From contig NZ_NKFL01000004.1 in assembly GCF_002223055.1 (NCBI RefSeq), positions 930,001 to 994,000 on the forward strand: 64,000 bases of DNA, read 5' to 3'. The notes under the pieces are model-generated. The model was not told where the DNA came from. It did not search any database and saw only the letters and a list, made by a program, of their open reading frames with translations. The translations under genes were made by a program, and so were the position numbers. Positions 14,273-23,989 of this stretch are shown piece by piece. Source of the DNA: Burkholderia sp. HI2500 (GTDB lineage: Bacteria > Pseudomonadota > Gammaproteobacteria > Burkholderiales > Burkholderiaceae). Within the stretch, counting starts at the first letter, position 1. Each line of letters opens with the position of its first letter.

Positions 14273-15696
14273 TGCGCGTCCCTCTGACTGTCGGCGCGTA
14301 CGCCGCGAAAAGCCTGATAGCGGAGGCGCAGCGCTGCGTGAACCTGTATGGGGAGCAGAACGCGCAGGACGCACCGGTGCCGTTCACGTACTACCCGACG
14401 CCGGGCTTGACGCTCGTTTCGAATCCTCCGCTCGCCGGAGAATCGCGATGTATCTACACCGCATCGAACGGCGCGCGCTACGAGGTGGTTCACGACATCG
14501 TCTATTCGGTCGATACGCTCAACAATTACAGTTCGTTGGGATCGATTACGACAGAGAGTGGCCCTGTTTCGATGGTCGACAACGGGACGTCTATTTTCAT
14601 TGTCGATGGCAGTACGGCTGGATTCATCGTGGATCTCGCGAACCGCACCATGACGCGCTGTACTGATCCGGCGTTCTACGGTGCCGACAAGGTCGATTTC
14701 GTCGACGGCTATTTCGTGTTCAACAAGCCGAACAGCACGCAGTTTTATATCTCGAAGTACAACGACGTCACATTCGATCCGCTGGATATCGCCTCGAAAT
14801 CGACCTATTCGGACGACCTTGTCACGCTGGCAGTGATGCATCGCGAGATCTGGCTGTTCGGCGAATTGACAACGGAGGTTTGGTTCAACACGGGCTCGTC
14901 TGATTTCACGTTTGGCCGGATGCCGGGCGTGTTCATCGAGCACGGCTGCGCTGCGAAGCATTCGGTCGCAAAGATCGATCTTGCGCTGTTTTGGCTCGGG
15001 CATGATCTCCAGGGGCAGGGCGTCGTTTTCGCGGGGCGCAATTACCAGGCCGAACGCATCTCGACGCACGCTCTTGAGCAAGCTATCAGTGCGTATGCCC
15101 GCATTAACGATGCGATCGGCTTTTCGTACATGCAAGGCGGCCATGCCTTCTATGTTCTGACATTCCCGAGCGCGAATGCGACGTGGTGCTTCGACACGGC
15201 GACTGGGCAGTGGCACCAGCGCGCGTATCTCGAGGCCGACGGATCGCTCAGCCGGCACCGCATGAACTGCCATTCGTTCAACGCCGGCCGCAATCTCGTC
15301 GGCGATTGGCAGACAGGTGCAGTCTATGCCCTCGACCCGAACGCCTACACCGACAACGGGGCGCCGATCCAGCGCATTCGATCGTTTCCGCACATCTTGG
15401 GAGCCGACGGAAACCGCGTGATGTTCCGCCAGTTCATTGCAGATATGGAAGTGGGCGCAGGGATGCTGGACGATGCCACAGATCCGCTCGTAAGTCTGCG
15501 CTGGAGCGATGATCGCGGCGCAACGTGGGGAAATCCAGTGACGGCCACGATGGGGCGCCGCGGCGAATTCCGCACATCGATCCAGTTTCAGCGTCTCGGC
15601 TACGCACGTGACCGCGTGTTCGAGTTGTCATGGTCCGAGCCGATCAAAACCGCGCTGAACGGTGCCTGGGTCGACGTGTCGAGGGCACGCACGTGA
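14272..15696 (+). CDS. Packaged DNA stabilisation/tail hub protein, P22 gp10-like (474 aa)
   Basis: The start MRVPLTVGAYAAKSLIAEA followed by QRCVNLYGEQN is the characteristic opening of the gp10/Phage_stabilise family, and the interior is rich in beta-propeller-like repeats (ALFWLGHDLQGQG, AFYVLTFPSANATWCF). The protein forms the tail hub that plugs packaged DNA and holds the tail needle and spikes. ATG 14272 overlaps the endonuclease stop (TGATG). A longer frame from 14083 runs inside the endonuclease gene and is rejected. Confidence 0.85.
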   Translation: MRVPLTVGAYAAKSLIAEAQRCVNLYGEQNAQDAPVPFTYYPTPGLTLVSNPPLAGESRCIYTASNGARYEVVHDIVYSVDTLNNYSSLGSITTESGPVSMVDNGTSIFIVDGSTAGFIVDLANRTMTRCTDPAFYGADKVDFVDGYFVFNKPNSTQFYISKYNDVTFDPLDIASKSTYSDDLVTLAVMHREIWLFGELTTEVWFNTGSSDFTFGRMPGVFIEHGCAAKHSVAKIDLALFWLGHDLQGQGVVFAGRNYQAERISTHALEQAISAYARINDAIGFSYMQGGHAFYVLTFPSANATWCFDTATGQWHQRAYLEADGSLSRHRMNCHSFNAGRNLVGDWQTGAVYALDPNAYTDNGAPIQRIRSFPHILGADGNRVMFRQFIADMEVGAGMLDDATDPLVSLRWSDDRGATWGNPVTATMGRRGEFRTSIQFQRLGYARDRVFELSWSEPIKTALNGAWVDVSRART

Positions 15697-16811
15697 ACAC
15701 GCAGGCAAATTTCCCTTCCGGGAATCCGCTCGACGCATCTGGAAACCTGACTCCCCATTGGCGCCTGTTCTTCATGGCGCTATTCAGTCGGACAGGATCG
15801 GAATCGGGAAACGATACGTCTGCGATGCAAAAGGCTATCGCAGACCTGCAAACGGAAACATCGGCCGGGGAGCCGTCGCCTGACCTTTCGAAGATTTACG
15901 CACTGATCGATGCAGCGGAGGCGGTAGCCGCGCAGGCAATGGCTGCTGCGGTGCGCGCGCCTGACGAGCGCGGCGAAAGCGGCGATGCGTCGGCGACCGG
16001 CGATCTGCTCAACCGCATCCGAGAACTCGAGCAGCGCATTGACGGTGCTTCTGGCGCGTCGACATTTGCCACGCAGGATTTCGATGCGCAGCTTGGCGCA
16101 GGCGTGTCGATTCCAACCGATACGGCACATCTGACAAACGGCGCAGGTTTCGTGACGACGGAAGCGGGTCGCCTTCTGGCAATTCGTTCGCTTTCGAACG
16201 GCACATATACCCCGACTGCGGGCGCAAACACGGTGCTCGTGCGAATGCAGGGTCCCGGCGGCGCTGGCGGCGGTACGGCTGCGACCGGAGCGGGACAGTC
16301 CGCTGCAGCTGGCGGCGGCGGTGCAGGCGCGTATGTCGAGGCGCTCTTCGCAGCTTCTGCCCTGAACGGCTTGACTGTCAGCCTCGGAACAGCGGGCGCG
16401 GGCGTGAGTGCCGCCGCAGGGGGCGCCGGTACAGCAGCAACGTTCGGCAGCGCGATCAGCGCGCCGGGCGGAACCGGCGGTAACGCCGGATCTGCACTGA
16501 GCGCACCCGGCTTCACGGCCGGTAGCGGCACGACTGCAGCGGCAACCGTAACTGGCGGCACAACGCTCCTGTCGATCCCCGGCATCGGGGGCAACGCGGG
16601 CCTCGTATTCGCGGCTGGTTCGCTCTCGGAAAGCGGCCCGGGGGGCAATTCGCCTATCGGCGCCGGCGGCCAGCCCCGGCTAGGAACCGGCGCGAACGTC
16701 GGCGCCGGCTTCGGCTTCGGCGGTGGCGGCGCAAACGCACAAGCTAGCCAGGCGGCGCAAACGGGTGCTTCGGGTGGCAACGGCTGGTGCGAAGTGTGGG
16801 AATTTTCCTGA
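15693..16811 (+). CDS. Glycine-rich tail appendage protein (372 aa)
   Basis: GTG 15693 overlaps the gp10-type stop. Residues 1-150 are helical with a coiled stretch (LLNRIRELEQRID), then a short beta segment. Residues 185-370 are Gly/Ala-rich (GPGGAGGGTAATGAG, GGGGAGAYVEALF) and end WCEVWEFS. Gly-rich domains of this kind are found on tail fibre and needle-like proteins. It may be a tail needle or fibre protein; the exact counterpart is unclear. Confidence 0.6.
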   Translation: MNTQANFPSGNPLDASGNLTPHWRLFFMALFSRTGSESGNDTSAMQKAIADLQTETSAGEPSPDLSKIYALIDAAEAVAAQAMAAAVRAPDERGESGDASATGDLLNRIRELEQRIDGASGASTFATQDFDAQLGAGVSIPTDTAHLTNGAGFVTTEAGRLLAIRSLSNGTYTPTAGANTVLVRMQGPGGAGGGTAATGAGQSAAAGGGGAGAYVEALFAASALNGLTVSLGTAGAGVSAAAGGAGTAATFGSAISAPGGTGGNAGSALSAPGFTAGSGTTAAATVTGGTTLLSIPGIGGNAGLVFAAGSLSESGPGGNSPIGAGGQPRLGTGANVGAGFGFGGGGANAQASQAAQTGASGGNGWCEVWEFS

Positions 16812-16827
16812 TAGACAAGAGGCATCC

Positions 16828-17154
16828 ATGATCACGTGGAAACAGCTTTTCCAAGCCGTGCTGACGGGCTCTCCCGTTTCCGAATACACGGCGCCCGCGG
16901 GCACGACGACCGCCATTCATCAAGCGACGGCGTGGAATCCGACCGGTGCCGTCGTCGCGCTGAAGATTTACATCGCTCCTGCAGCAGGCTCGGCGGCCGA
17001 CGCGACGACCGTGTGGTCGACGAATGTTCCGGCTGGGTCACCCGCTCAGATCCCGCAGATCATCGGCCACAAGCTTCAGGCCGGCCAGCAGATCTTTGCG
17101 AGCGGCAACGGCGTGACGCTGACCGTATCCGGCGCGGAGAACGTACAGCAATGA
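16828..17154 (+). CDS. Small tail-associated protein, beta-rich (108 aa)
   Basis: ATG 16828 has an AAGAGG site and lies 16 bases after the previous stop; a frame extending upstream is shadow. The sequence is beta-rich (TTTAIHQATAWNPTGAVVAL, VNVPAG-type turns, GQQIFASGNGVTLTVSG). No family recognised. The stop overlaps the acetyltransferase start. Confidence 0.5.
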   Translation: MITWKQLFQAVLTGSPVSEYTAPAGTTTAIHQATAWNPTGAVVALKIYIAPAAGSAADATTVWSTNVPAGSPAQIPQIIGHKLQAGQQIFASGNGVTLTVSGAENVQQ

Positions 17155-17654
17155 AGATCGCCATCGAAAATTTCACTCGCGAACTTGCGGACGAAATTGT
17201 TCCACTCGGCCAGCAGAGCTGGGACGAGTGCTCGGAGATCAAGAAGGATACATGCGCCTATCACGGGCAACGCGGCCTTGCGATCGATCCGGACATCGAT
17301 CAGTACATTTATCTGTCCAGCCATCAATCGCTGATCGCTTTCACCCTGCGGGATGATGAAGGCGTCCTTCATGGATATGCCCTGGCGATTCTCTATCGAA
17401 GCCTGCATCTGAAGACTGAATTGTGCGGCAACGTCGACACGTTCTTCGTGCAGCCGGATCATCGTCGATCGATGCCGCGCCTCATGTCGAAGATCGAAGA
17501 TACGCTTCGCGATCATGGCGTCAGCATCATCGGCTGGCCCGTCACGATGACGGGCGCCCTGTTTGAGATTCTCAAGCACCGCGGTTATATCGCCGATGAC
17601 GTCGTGATGGAACTCAAGCTCAAAGATCTGCCGGGAGGTGAAGCATGTGCGTAG
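17151..17654 (+). CDS. GNAT-type N-acetyltransferase, phage (167 aa)
   Basis: The fold is suggested by FVQPDHRRSMPRLMSKIEDTL (acetyl-CoA binding region near residues 100-120), HGYALAILYRSLHLK in the core strands, and ITMTGALFEILKHRGY-type carboxyl segment. The amino half reads EIVPLGQQSWDECSEIKKD. It is in the tail/ejection operon, overlapping neighbours by four and ten bases. Related acetyltransferase-like genes sit in tail regions of several phages; the target is unknown. Confidence 0.65.
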   Translation: MKIAIENFTRELADEIVPLGQQSWDECSEIKKDTCAYHGQRGLAIDPDIDQYIYLSSHQSLIAFTLRDDEGVLHGYALAILYRSLHLKTELCGNVDTFFVQPDHRRSMPRLMSKIEDTLRDHGVSIIGWPVTMTGALFEILKHRGYIADDVVMELKLKDLPGGEACA

Positions 17655-18466
17655 CTGCTGCAATTGCAGGCGCTGGCGTTGTCGGTAGCGTTGCCTCCGG
17701 CGTGATCGGCGCGAACGCAGCCGGCGATGCCGCCCAGACCCAGGCCGATGCCGCAAACAATGCGGCCGCGCTCCAGAATCAACAGTGGCAGCAGACGCAG
17801 AAGAATCTCAAGCCGTATATGGACTTGGGATCGTCCGCGATCAATCCTTTGCTGTCGGCGATGGGATACAACGTCACCAAGAACGATGACGGGACGTACA
17901 CGTTCGGTTCGACTGATCCGAACAATCCGCTGCAGCAGCGGTTCACCGCGCCTACCGCAGACCAGGCGGCAGCGACGCCGGGCTATCAGTTCACGCTCGA
18001 TCAGGGACTCAAGTCGGTGCAGAACAGCGCGGCCGCGCGTGGTCTAGGAACATCGGGTGCCGCGCTGAAAGGGGCGTCGACGTATGCGACCGGGCTTGCG
18101 AACTCGACATACAACGACGTTTTCAATCGCGCGCTCCAGACGTTCAACACGAACTACAGTTCGGCGGCGAACAACGTCAATCGGTTGAGCGGCTTGGTCG
18201 GAAACGGCCAGAACGCGGCCGCGACGAATGGCTCGCTCGGCGCCGCCGCCGCAGGCAACATCGGGAATACGTTGATGAGCGGCGCGAACGCGAGCGCATC
18301 CGGGACTGTCGGCGCAGCAAATGCGCTTTCGAATGGCCTGAGTAGCCTCGGTAGCGGTGCATTGACCTACGGGCTGCTCAACAACAATGCGTTGGCGAGC
18401 GCGACTGCTGCGAACCCGACATATGGTACGACAGCTGCCGGCAACCCGATCTACTTCCAGGTGTGA
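17645..18466 (+). CDS. DNA ejection (internal virion) protein (273 aa)
   Basis: ATG 17645 overlaps the acetyltransferase end by ten bases. Residues 1-45 are hydrophobic and Ala/Gly-rich (AIAGAGVVGSVASGVIGA), followed by Gln/Asn-rich helical sequence (NQQWQQTQKNLKPYMD) and a Gly/Asn/Ala-rich second half. This composition and place are those of P22 gp7-type ejection proteins that cross the envelope with the DNA. Confidence 0.65.
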   Translation: MCVAAAIAGAGVVGSVASGVIGANAAGDAAQTQADAANNAAALQNQQWQQTQKNLKPYMDLGSSAINPLLSAMGYNVTKNDDGTYTFGSTDPNNPLQQRFTAPTADQAAATPGYQFTLDQGLKSVQNSAAARGLGTSGAALKGASTYATGLANSTYNDVFNRALQTFNTNYSSAANNVNRLSGLVGNGQNAAATNGSLGAAAAGNIGNTLMSGANASASGTVGAANALSNGLSSLGSGALTYGLLNNNALASATAANPTYGTTAAGNPIYFQV

Positions 18467-19917
18467 CGATGCCGCTCGATACTTCGATTCCGCTACAGGT
18501 CAAGACAGCCGAATTCAACCCGCTGCAGCAGGCATTGCAGGTCGCACAGTTCAGATATATGAATGCGAACGGGCAGGCAATGCAGCAGCAACTCGCAGCC
18601 AATCAAGCCGCGTCGGAGGCGTTCAAGCAGTCAACCGATGCGAACGGCAATACGGACTACAACAAATTCCGGTCGATCATGGCGGGAGGCGCTGGCGCAT
18701 ACAACCTGCCGCAAATCAACAACTCTATCCTCGATGCTCAGCAAAAGCAGGCGACATTGACGGGTACGAATCTGGATCAGGCAATGAAGACGCAGAGCGC
18801 GCTGCGCCAGGGTCTCGGCAGCCTGCTGACGAAGCCCGATCTGTCGCCGCAGGACGTGATGAGTTTCGGCGTTACGCAGCTGCAAGCCGGCGCGATCACG
18901 CCGCAAGTCTTTCAAGCCGAAATGCAGTCGATGCCATCGGACCCGCAGGCATTGCGCGGCTGGCTGCAGCAGCACTACATGTCGGCTTTGAGTGGCGAGA
19001 CTCAACTGAACGCGATGATGCCGAAGTACGCTCAGGTCAACACGGGTCCGGCGACTGTCGCGGTGAACCAGAACCCACTCGCGGCAGGCGGCGGCGTCGG
19101 CACGGTCGGCTATACGGTGCAAAACGGCCTCTCGCCTAGTGAGGCGCTTGCGCCTGGGCTCACGCTCAATCAGAACGGCCAGCCGACCACGTACACGAAA
19201 GGTCAGATGGCTGGCGGCCAGGTTCCGCAGCAGCCGGGCGGCGGCTATGCGACTGGCGCGCCGATGGGGGCATCTGACATCGCGAGCGGCGCGGCGACAC
19301 GCTACAACACGCTCGCGACGGCGGCCGTGCAGGCCAAACCGATGATGCAGACCTATGACCTCGCAAATCAGGCTGTACAGGGTGCGATTGCTGCCGGCAA
19401 GGGGTCCGGGCCGATTGCATCCGCCGCGGGGATCGTGCGCACCCTCACGGATATGCTCCCTGCATCCGAGAAGGAGAAGGTAACTGGCGATCCTGTGAAG
19501 GACTATCAGCTCGCCGTGAGCTACCTGAACAGCGCAGCCGACCAAGCGGCCCAATCGCTGGGCCTATCGGGCAGCGACGCTCGCGTGGCCGCAGCCAAGG
19601 CCGGGCAGCCCGACCCGAACAACATGAACCTGCCGGCGCTTCAGGAATCGATCGCGCATGCGAAGGGCCTGCAACAAGCGCTGCTCGATCGCCAGCAGGC
19701 GACGACGAACTTCCTCGCGCAGAACGGCAACAACACGAGCCAACTGCCGCAGTTCGAGGCGAAGTGGAACCAGTCCTTCAATCCGGACGTTTCCTACATC
19801 CGTTCGCTCGGTGACCCGGCTGCTCAACAGGCGGCCATGCAGAAGCTGAAGGCGGATGGCAAGTTGCAGTCGTGGATGAAGGACTATCAGGCCATGAAGG
19901 CGCTCGGGGCATTCTGA
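18463..19917 (+). CDS. DNA ejection (internal virion) protein (484 aa)
   Basis: The GTG at 18463 overlaps the previous stop; an ATG at 18469 two codons later is an alternative start. Long helical sequence rich in Gln, Ala and Asn (FNPLQQALQVAQFRYMN) with a central Gly-rich stretch and Gln-rich carboxyl helices (LQQALLDRQQATTNFLAQN). It corresponds by order to the second of the three P22-type ejection proteins. The TGATG overlap couples it to the next gene. Confidence 0.65.
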   Translation: MTMPLDTSIPLQVKTAEFNPLQQALQVAQFRYMNANGQAMQQQLAANQAASEAFKQSTDANGNTDYNKFRSIMAGGAGAYNLPQINNSILDAQQKQATLTGTNLDQAMKTQSALRQGLGSLLTKPDLSPQDVMSFGVTQLQAGAITPQVFQAEMQSMPSDPQALRGWLQQHYMSALSGETQLNAMMPKYAQVNTGPATVAVNQNPLAAGGGVGTVGYTVQNGLSPSEALAPGLTLNQNGQPTTYTKGQMAGGQVPQQPGGGYATGAPMGASDIASGAATRYNTLATAAVQAKPMMQTYDLANQAVQGAIAAGKGSGPIASAAGIVRTLTDMLPASEKEKVTGDPVKDYQLAVSYLNSAADQAAQSLGLSGSDARVAAAKAGQPDPNNMNLPALQESIAHAKGLQQALLDRQQATTNFLAQNGNNTSQLPQFEAKWNQSFNPDVSYIRSLGDPAAQQAAMQKLKADGKLQSWMKDYQAMKALGAF

Positions 19918-22349
19918 TGGCAGACGTTCAGGGGTTCATCCAGCAATTCGGGCCGGTGGCCGCGGCCGTCAGCCAGCGCATCGGCGTCGCGCCTGACGTG
20001 CTGCTCGGACAATGGGGACTTGAGACGGGGTGGGGGAAGTCGATCATCCCTGGCACGAACAACCTTGGCAACATCAAGGGCCCGGGCGTCGCCGCAAAGG
20101 ACAATCAGACGGGGGCCGTAGACCAGTACCGCGCGTATCCTTCGCCGCTCGACTTTGGCAACGACTTCGTCAACCTGATCGCGAATCGGTATCAGAATGC
20201 GGTCGGGAAAGGTGCGGATGCGACGGCATACGCTGGCGCGCTGAAGGCTGGCGGCTATGCCGAAGACCCGAAGTATGTCGGCAAGCTCTCGAGCGCGGTG
20301 GACATGGTGCGCAAGTTCGGCGACACGATTGCCTCGGCGCTGTCTGGCACGGCCAATGCGAGCGAGTTGACGCCGGCGCAGATGGGCGGTGCGCCGGTGA
20401 TCTCGGCGACGGGGCAGCGCCTGAATGGGCCGCAGATGACGGGCGCTCCGGCACCGGCAGCCGCGGCGCCGACGGCATCGACTGGCGAGCCGCTGCTCGA
20501 CATGGCCCACGGCATCATGGGTGGCACGCCGAAGCCCGCGAGCCAAGCTTCGGCCGCGGGTGCTGTGCCGACCAGCCAGCCCACGCAACAGTCTGAGCAG
20601 CAATCCGACGACCCGTTGATGGCGATGGCCGCCGGCGTGATGGCCGAAAAGGGCGGCGCTGCGAATGCCCCCAAAAAATTGTTAGCGACGAATGGCTCGC
20701 CGCAGACCGCGCTTCAGCCCACCATTACTGGTCAGCCTTGGCAAACGCCGGGGTCGGTTACGATGGGGATTGGCGATGCGATCAAAGGTGGCGTTCAATC
20801 GCTCGTGCATGGTGGCGCATGGCTTGCGAACAAGGTTGCCCCCGATTCGCAGTTCGCGAAGGACATCAATGCTGCGGTCCCGCAGATCGACCAGACCATT
20901 CAGGCTCAGAACGCGCAGTACGCCACCGATCGCGCGGCGCAGCAGCCTCAGACGCTTACGGGGATTGTGACGGGGCAGCGCCAAACGCCCGGCGTCGACT
21001 GGGGGCGAATGGCTGGAAACGTGATTGGAGCCGCTCCTCTGGCAGCGACGTTACCTACCGGTTCAGGTATCCTCGGTACCATCGGAGCCGGAATGCTGTC
21101 GGGCGCCGCAAACAGTCTGCTTGAGCCCGTCACGACGCCCGGGAATTTCCTGCAGCAGAAGCTTGGGCAGGCAGCTGCCGGAGCGGCCGTTGGCGGCGTC
21201 GCGAATCCTTTGGTGAGGGCGGTAGGTGCGGCCGTTTCGCCAACCGTAGGTGCAGCCCAGCAGCGGTTGCTGGATTCGGGCGTGACGATGACGCCCGGTC
21301 AAATTCTCGGGGGCGGTTTTGCGCGAACGGAAGCGAAGCTTTCAAGCGTCCCGTTTCTTGGGGACATGATCAAGAACGCTCAGCAACGCACGCTTCAGGA
21401 TTTCAATCGGGCGACCTATAACGAGGTGCTCGCGCCGATTGGCGCCACTTACGAAGGCCCCGCAGGTCAAGAGGCGATCGGGGCGGTTCGCAATGCGATT
21501 CGCGACGCCTACGATGATTCGCTCGGGCGCATGTCGCTTCAGGCTGCCGATCCCGGCTTCCAGGCGGACATTCTTCGTCTTACCGATATGGCTCAGCAAC
21601 TTCCCGCTGCGCAACGACAGACGTTCATGAATACGCTGCGCACTCAGATATTCGGGAAGGTCGGTCCTCAAGGAAACATGGACGGCCAAACCCTGAAAGG
21701 AGTGCAGGAAGAGCTCGGCGATCTCGCGCGAGGCTATTCGGGAGATCCGTCTTTCGACAATCGCCAATTGGGGGCCGCTATCGGAGAAATTCGATCGGCC
21801 GTCGAGAATTCGCTCGCCCGGACAAATCCCGCGGATGCGGTAGAGGGACTCTCGAATGCGAACGCCGCATATGCGCGATTTGCGCGTATGCGTGCCGCCG
21901 CGGCATCTCAAGGTGCCATGAACAATGAAGGCATTTTCACGGCTGCCCAACTGCAGAACGCAGTCAAAGCCGGTGATAGATCGGCCGGAAAGGGCGCAAC
22001 TGCGACCGGGAATGCGCTGATGCAGGACTTTTCGACAGCGGCTCAGTCCGTGCTTGGGTCGAAATATCCGGACTCAGGAACTGCCGGTCGCGGCTTGATG
22101 GCGCTGCTCGCGCCCGGGTCGATCGGCGCGGGACTCGCTACGGCGCCGCTATCGACCCTTGGGACGCTCGGCGGCATCGGCCTCGGGGCGCTTCCCTATA
22201 CGGGAACTGGGCAGCGCCTTGCGCAGGCTCTCTTGACGGCTCGCCCCGGGTTCGCGGTCCCAGTACGGAATGGGCTTTCCCAGTTCGTCGCTCCACTCGC
22301 CGCGCCGACGGGCAATGCGCTCATCAATGCGATCGCACCAAGCAAATAG
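19917..22349 (+). CDS. Ejection protein with glucosaminidase-type muralytic domain (810 aa)
   Basis: Residues about 10-140 are a FlgJ/glucosaminidase-like domain: ISQRIGVAPDVLLGQ-type start, catalytic Glu at E36 in WGLETGWGKS, then NNLGNIKGPGV and YPSPLDFGNDFV. This would cut peptidoglycan during DNA entry. The rest (to 810) is long helical and Ala/Gly-rich with possible membrane-active segments near residues 330-440, as in gp16/gp20-type ejection proteins. Start ATG 19917 overlaps the preceding stop. Confidence 0.75.
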   Translation: MADVQGFIQQFGPVAAAVSQRIGVAPDVLLGQWGLETGWGKSIIPGTNNLGNIKGPGVAAKDNQTGAVDQYRAYPSPLDFGNDFVNLIANRYQNAVGKGADATAYAGALKAGGYAEDPKYVGKLSSAVDMVRKFGDTIASALSGTANASELTPAQMGGAPVISATGQRLNGPQMTGAPAPAAAAPTASTGEPLLDMAHGIMGGTPKPASQASAAGAVPTSQPTQQSEQQSDDPLMAMAAGVMAEKGGAANAPKKLLATNGSPQTALQPTITGQPWQTPGSVTMGIGDAIKGGVQSLVHGGAWLANKVAPDSQFAKDINAAVPQIDQTIQAQNAQYATDRAAQQPQTLTGIVTGQRQTPGVDWGRMAGNVIGAAPLAATLPTGSGILGTIGAGMLSGAANSLLEPVTTPGNFLQQKLGQAAAGAAVGGVANPLVRAVGAAVSPTVGAAQQRLLDSGVTMTPGQILGGGFARTEAKLSSVPFLGDMIKNAQQRTLQDFNRATYNEVLAPIGATYEGPAGQEAIGAVRNAIRDAYDDSLGRMSLQAADPGFQADILRLTDMAQQLPAAQRQTFMNTLRTQIFGKVGPQGNMDGQTLKGVQEELGDLARGYSGDPSFDNRQLGAAIGEIRSAVENSLARTNPADAVEGLSNANAAYARFARMRAAAASQGAMNNEGIFTAAQLQNAVKAGDRSAGKGATATGNALMQDFSTAAQSVLGSKYPDSGTAGRGLMALLAPGSIGAGLATAPLSTLGTLGGIGLGALPYTGTGQRLAQALLTARPGFAVPVRNGLSQFVAPLAAPTGNALINAIAPSK

Positions 22350-22444
22350 ATGTTTTTTGATGACCGGGAAGATTGCCCCAATCACGCCATATGACGCAGC
22401 AACGACGATAGCTCGAACAGTTTGGTCGTCCACTTGATTCCCCG

Positions 22445-22500
22445 AACCCCGCCCAGTGCGGGGTTTTTCAATTATAGGCCACCCGCTGCGGTGGCCTTTT
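22445..22500 (+). terminator. Tandem intrinsic terminators before the tail spike gene
   Basis: First hairpin: AACCCCGC (22445-22452) with GCGGGGTT (22458-22465) and a T run. Second: AGGCCAC (22476-22482) with GTGGCCT (22491-22497) and a T run, closing TTTTTGCTTT. Bases 22350-22444 before them show no supported gene. The pair separates ejection genes from the spike gene. Confidence 0.75.
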
Positions 22501-22515
22501 TGCTTTGAGGTAGCA

Positions 22516-23988
22516 ATGGCCTCCATCCTTCCGAACGGGAAAACACAATTCATTGATCAGAACGGGAAGCCGCTGGCCTACGGGGCGGTCACGTTCTATG
22601 CACCCGGCACCACGACTAAGAAGGACACATGGCAAGACCAGGCCATGACACAGCCGAACACGAATCCGGTTTCTCTGGATTCGCGCGGCCAGGCAACCAT
22701 CTGGGGAACTGGCTCCTATCGCCAGGTCGTCACCGATCAATTCGGGGCCGTCATCTGGGATCAAGTCGTCTCCGAAATCACCGGCGTTCTCAGTGGGCCG
22801 AATGGCTCCAGTTCGGTTGGGTTCATCCAGATTGGATCCGGCGCCGTGCAACGCACTGCGCAGGACAAGATGCGCGAGCCGGTCAGCGTGAAGGATTTCG
22901 GGGGAATCGGGGATGGCCTTGCAGATGAATCTGCGGCGTTCAATCTCGCTGCTTCGGCAGTCGGCGTGAACGGTCAAGTCGTCGTGCCCGAAGGCACGTG
23001 GAAGTTGCAAACGGCGCCGACCACCGCTGTCACGTGGCTGATCGATGCGCAAGCGACTCTTACCGGTGCTGCCACCTTGTCGGGCCGCATCATGAAGTTC
23101 GGCAACGGTGGCGCCTCTTCGAAAGGCACGAAGATCGGCGCGGTGGCAACGTGGCTGGAACAGCTTCGACCCTTCACGGAGTCGATCGCCGAGATTGCCG
23201 TGCTGTCGACTATTGGCCAGATCGGCATCATCGGCGCCTCCCGCACCTCCGACTTCGGTGTGGCGGGTTCGCAAGGCTGTATTGGCATCAGCGGTTACGC
23301 GAACAACAACAATGCGACCGCAGTTCAGACGGGATACGGCGGATATATCGAGGCACGTCGGCAGATCGGTGCAGGCATCACGCAAGGTCTCGAGATTGAC
23401 ATCGTCAATATGGGCGACACGGGCATCGTCTACCCGGGGAATGTCTATCCGGGAAACAACATGACGAGCGCCCTTTGGCTCGCGAGCGGCGGAGAAGTAG
23501 TCGGCGCACAGGGTGCATCGCTGGCCATCGGGATCATCGCCAACGGGAACAACTTCGACAAGGGCATCGTCATCCAGACCGGGGCTGTCCAGGTCAATTC
23601 TGGCGAGGCAGTGGCGGTTGCGCTCGGTTTCCAGAACGGCATCGTCTGGTACGACGGCAGCACCAATAAGGTCGCTCGGATTCGTAACGATGCGACGGCG
23701 GCCTCTTTCGGAATCGTCTTTTCGAACAGCACGCTCAACCTGCAGACAATGGCAGGTGCGAACGTGTTCACTATCGGAACGAACGGTGTCCTCAATATCG
23801 CGATCCCGGGCGGAGGCTATTACTTCGGCGGCACTCAGGTGGTTGCGGCTCGCCAAGGCGGATGGGGTACGTCTTCGGGTGGCAGCAAAGCGGCGTTCAA
23901 CGCCGCAACTGCATCGCCAGCTCAAACTGCGGCAGCAGTCGCGCAGCTCATCAACGATCTCTTCCTTCATGGACTCATCGGTGCATAA
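22516..23988 (+). CDS. Tail spike/receptor-binding protein (490 aa)
   Basis: ATG 22516 follows TTTGAGG. Residues 1-110 resemble a head-binding domain of podovirus spikes (LPNGKTQFIDQNGKPLAYGAV). SVKDFGGIGDGLADES near residue 135 is the usual start of a right-handed beta-helix (pectate-lyase-like) domain. The remainder is beta-helical and Gly/Ala-rich. It probably binds and may degrade surface polysaccharide. The host-range role is by family and place. Confidence 0.75.
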   Translation: MASILPNGKTQFIDQNGKPLAYGAVTFYAPGTTTKKDTWQDQAMTQPNTNPVSLDSRGQATIWGTGSYRQVVTDQFGAVIWDQVVSEITGVLSGPNGSSSVGFIQIGSGAVQRTAQDKMREPVSVKDFGGIGDGLADESAAFNLAASAVGVNGQVVVPEGTWKLQTAPTTAVTWLIDAQATLTGAATLSGRIMKFGNGGASSKGTKIGAVATWLEQLRPFTESIAEIAVLSTIGQIGIIGASRTSDFGVAGSQGCIGISGYANNNNATAVQTGYGGYIEARRQIGAGITQGLEIDIVNMGDTGIVYPGNVYPGNNMTSALWLASGGEVVGAQGASLAIGIIANGNNFDKGIVIQTGAVQVNSGEAVAVALGFQNGIVWYDGSTNKVARIRNDATAASFGIVFSNSTLNLQTMAGANVFTIGTNGVLNIAIPGGGYYFGGTQVVAARQGGWGTSSGGSKAAFNAATASPAQTAAAVAQLINDLFLHGLIGA

Positions 23989-23989
23989 C

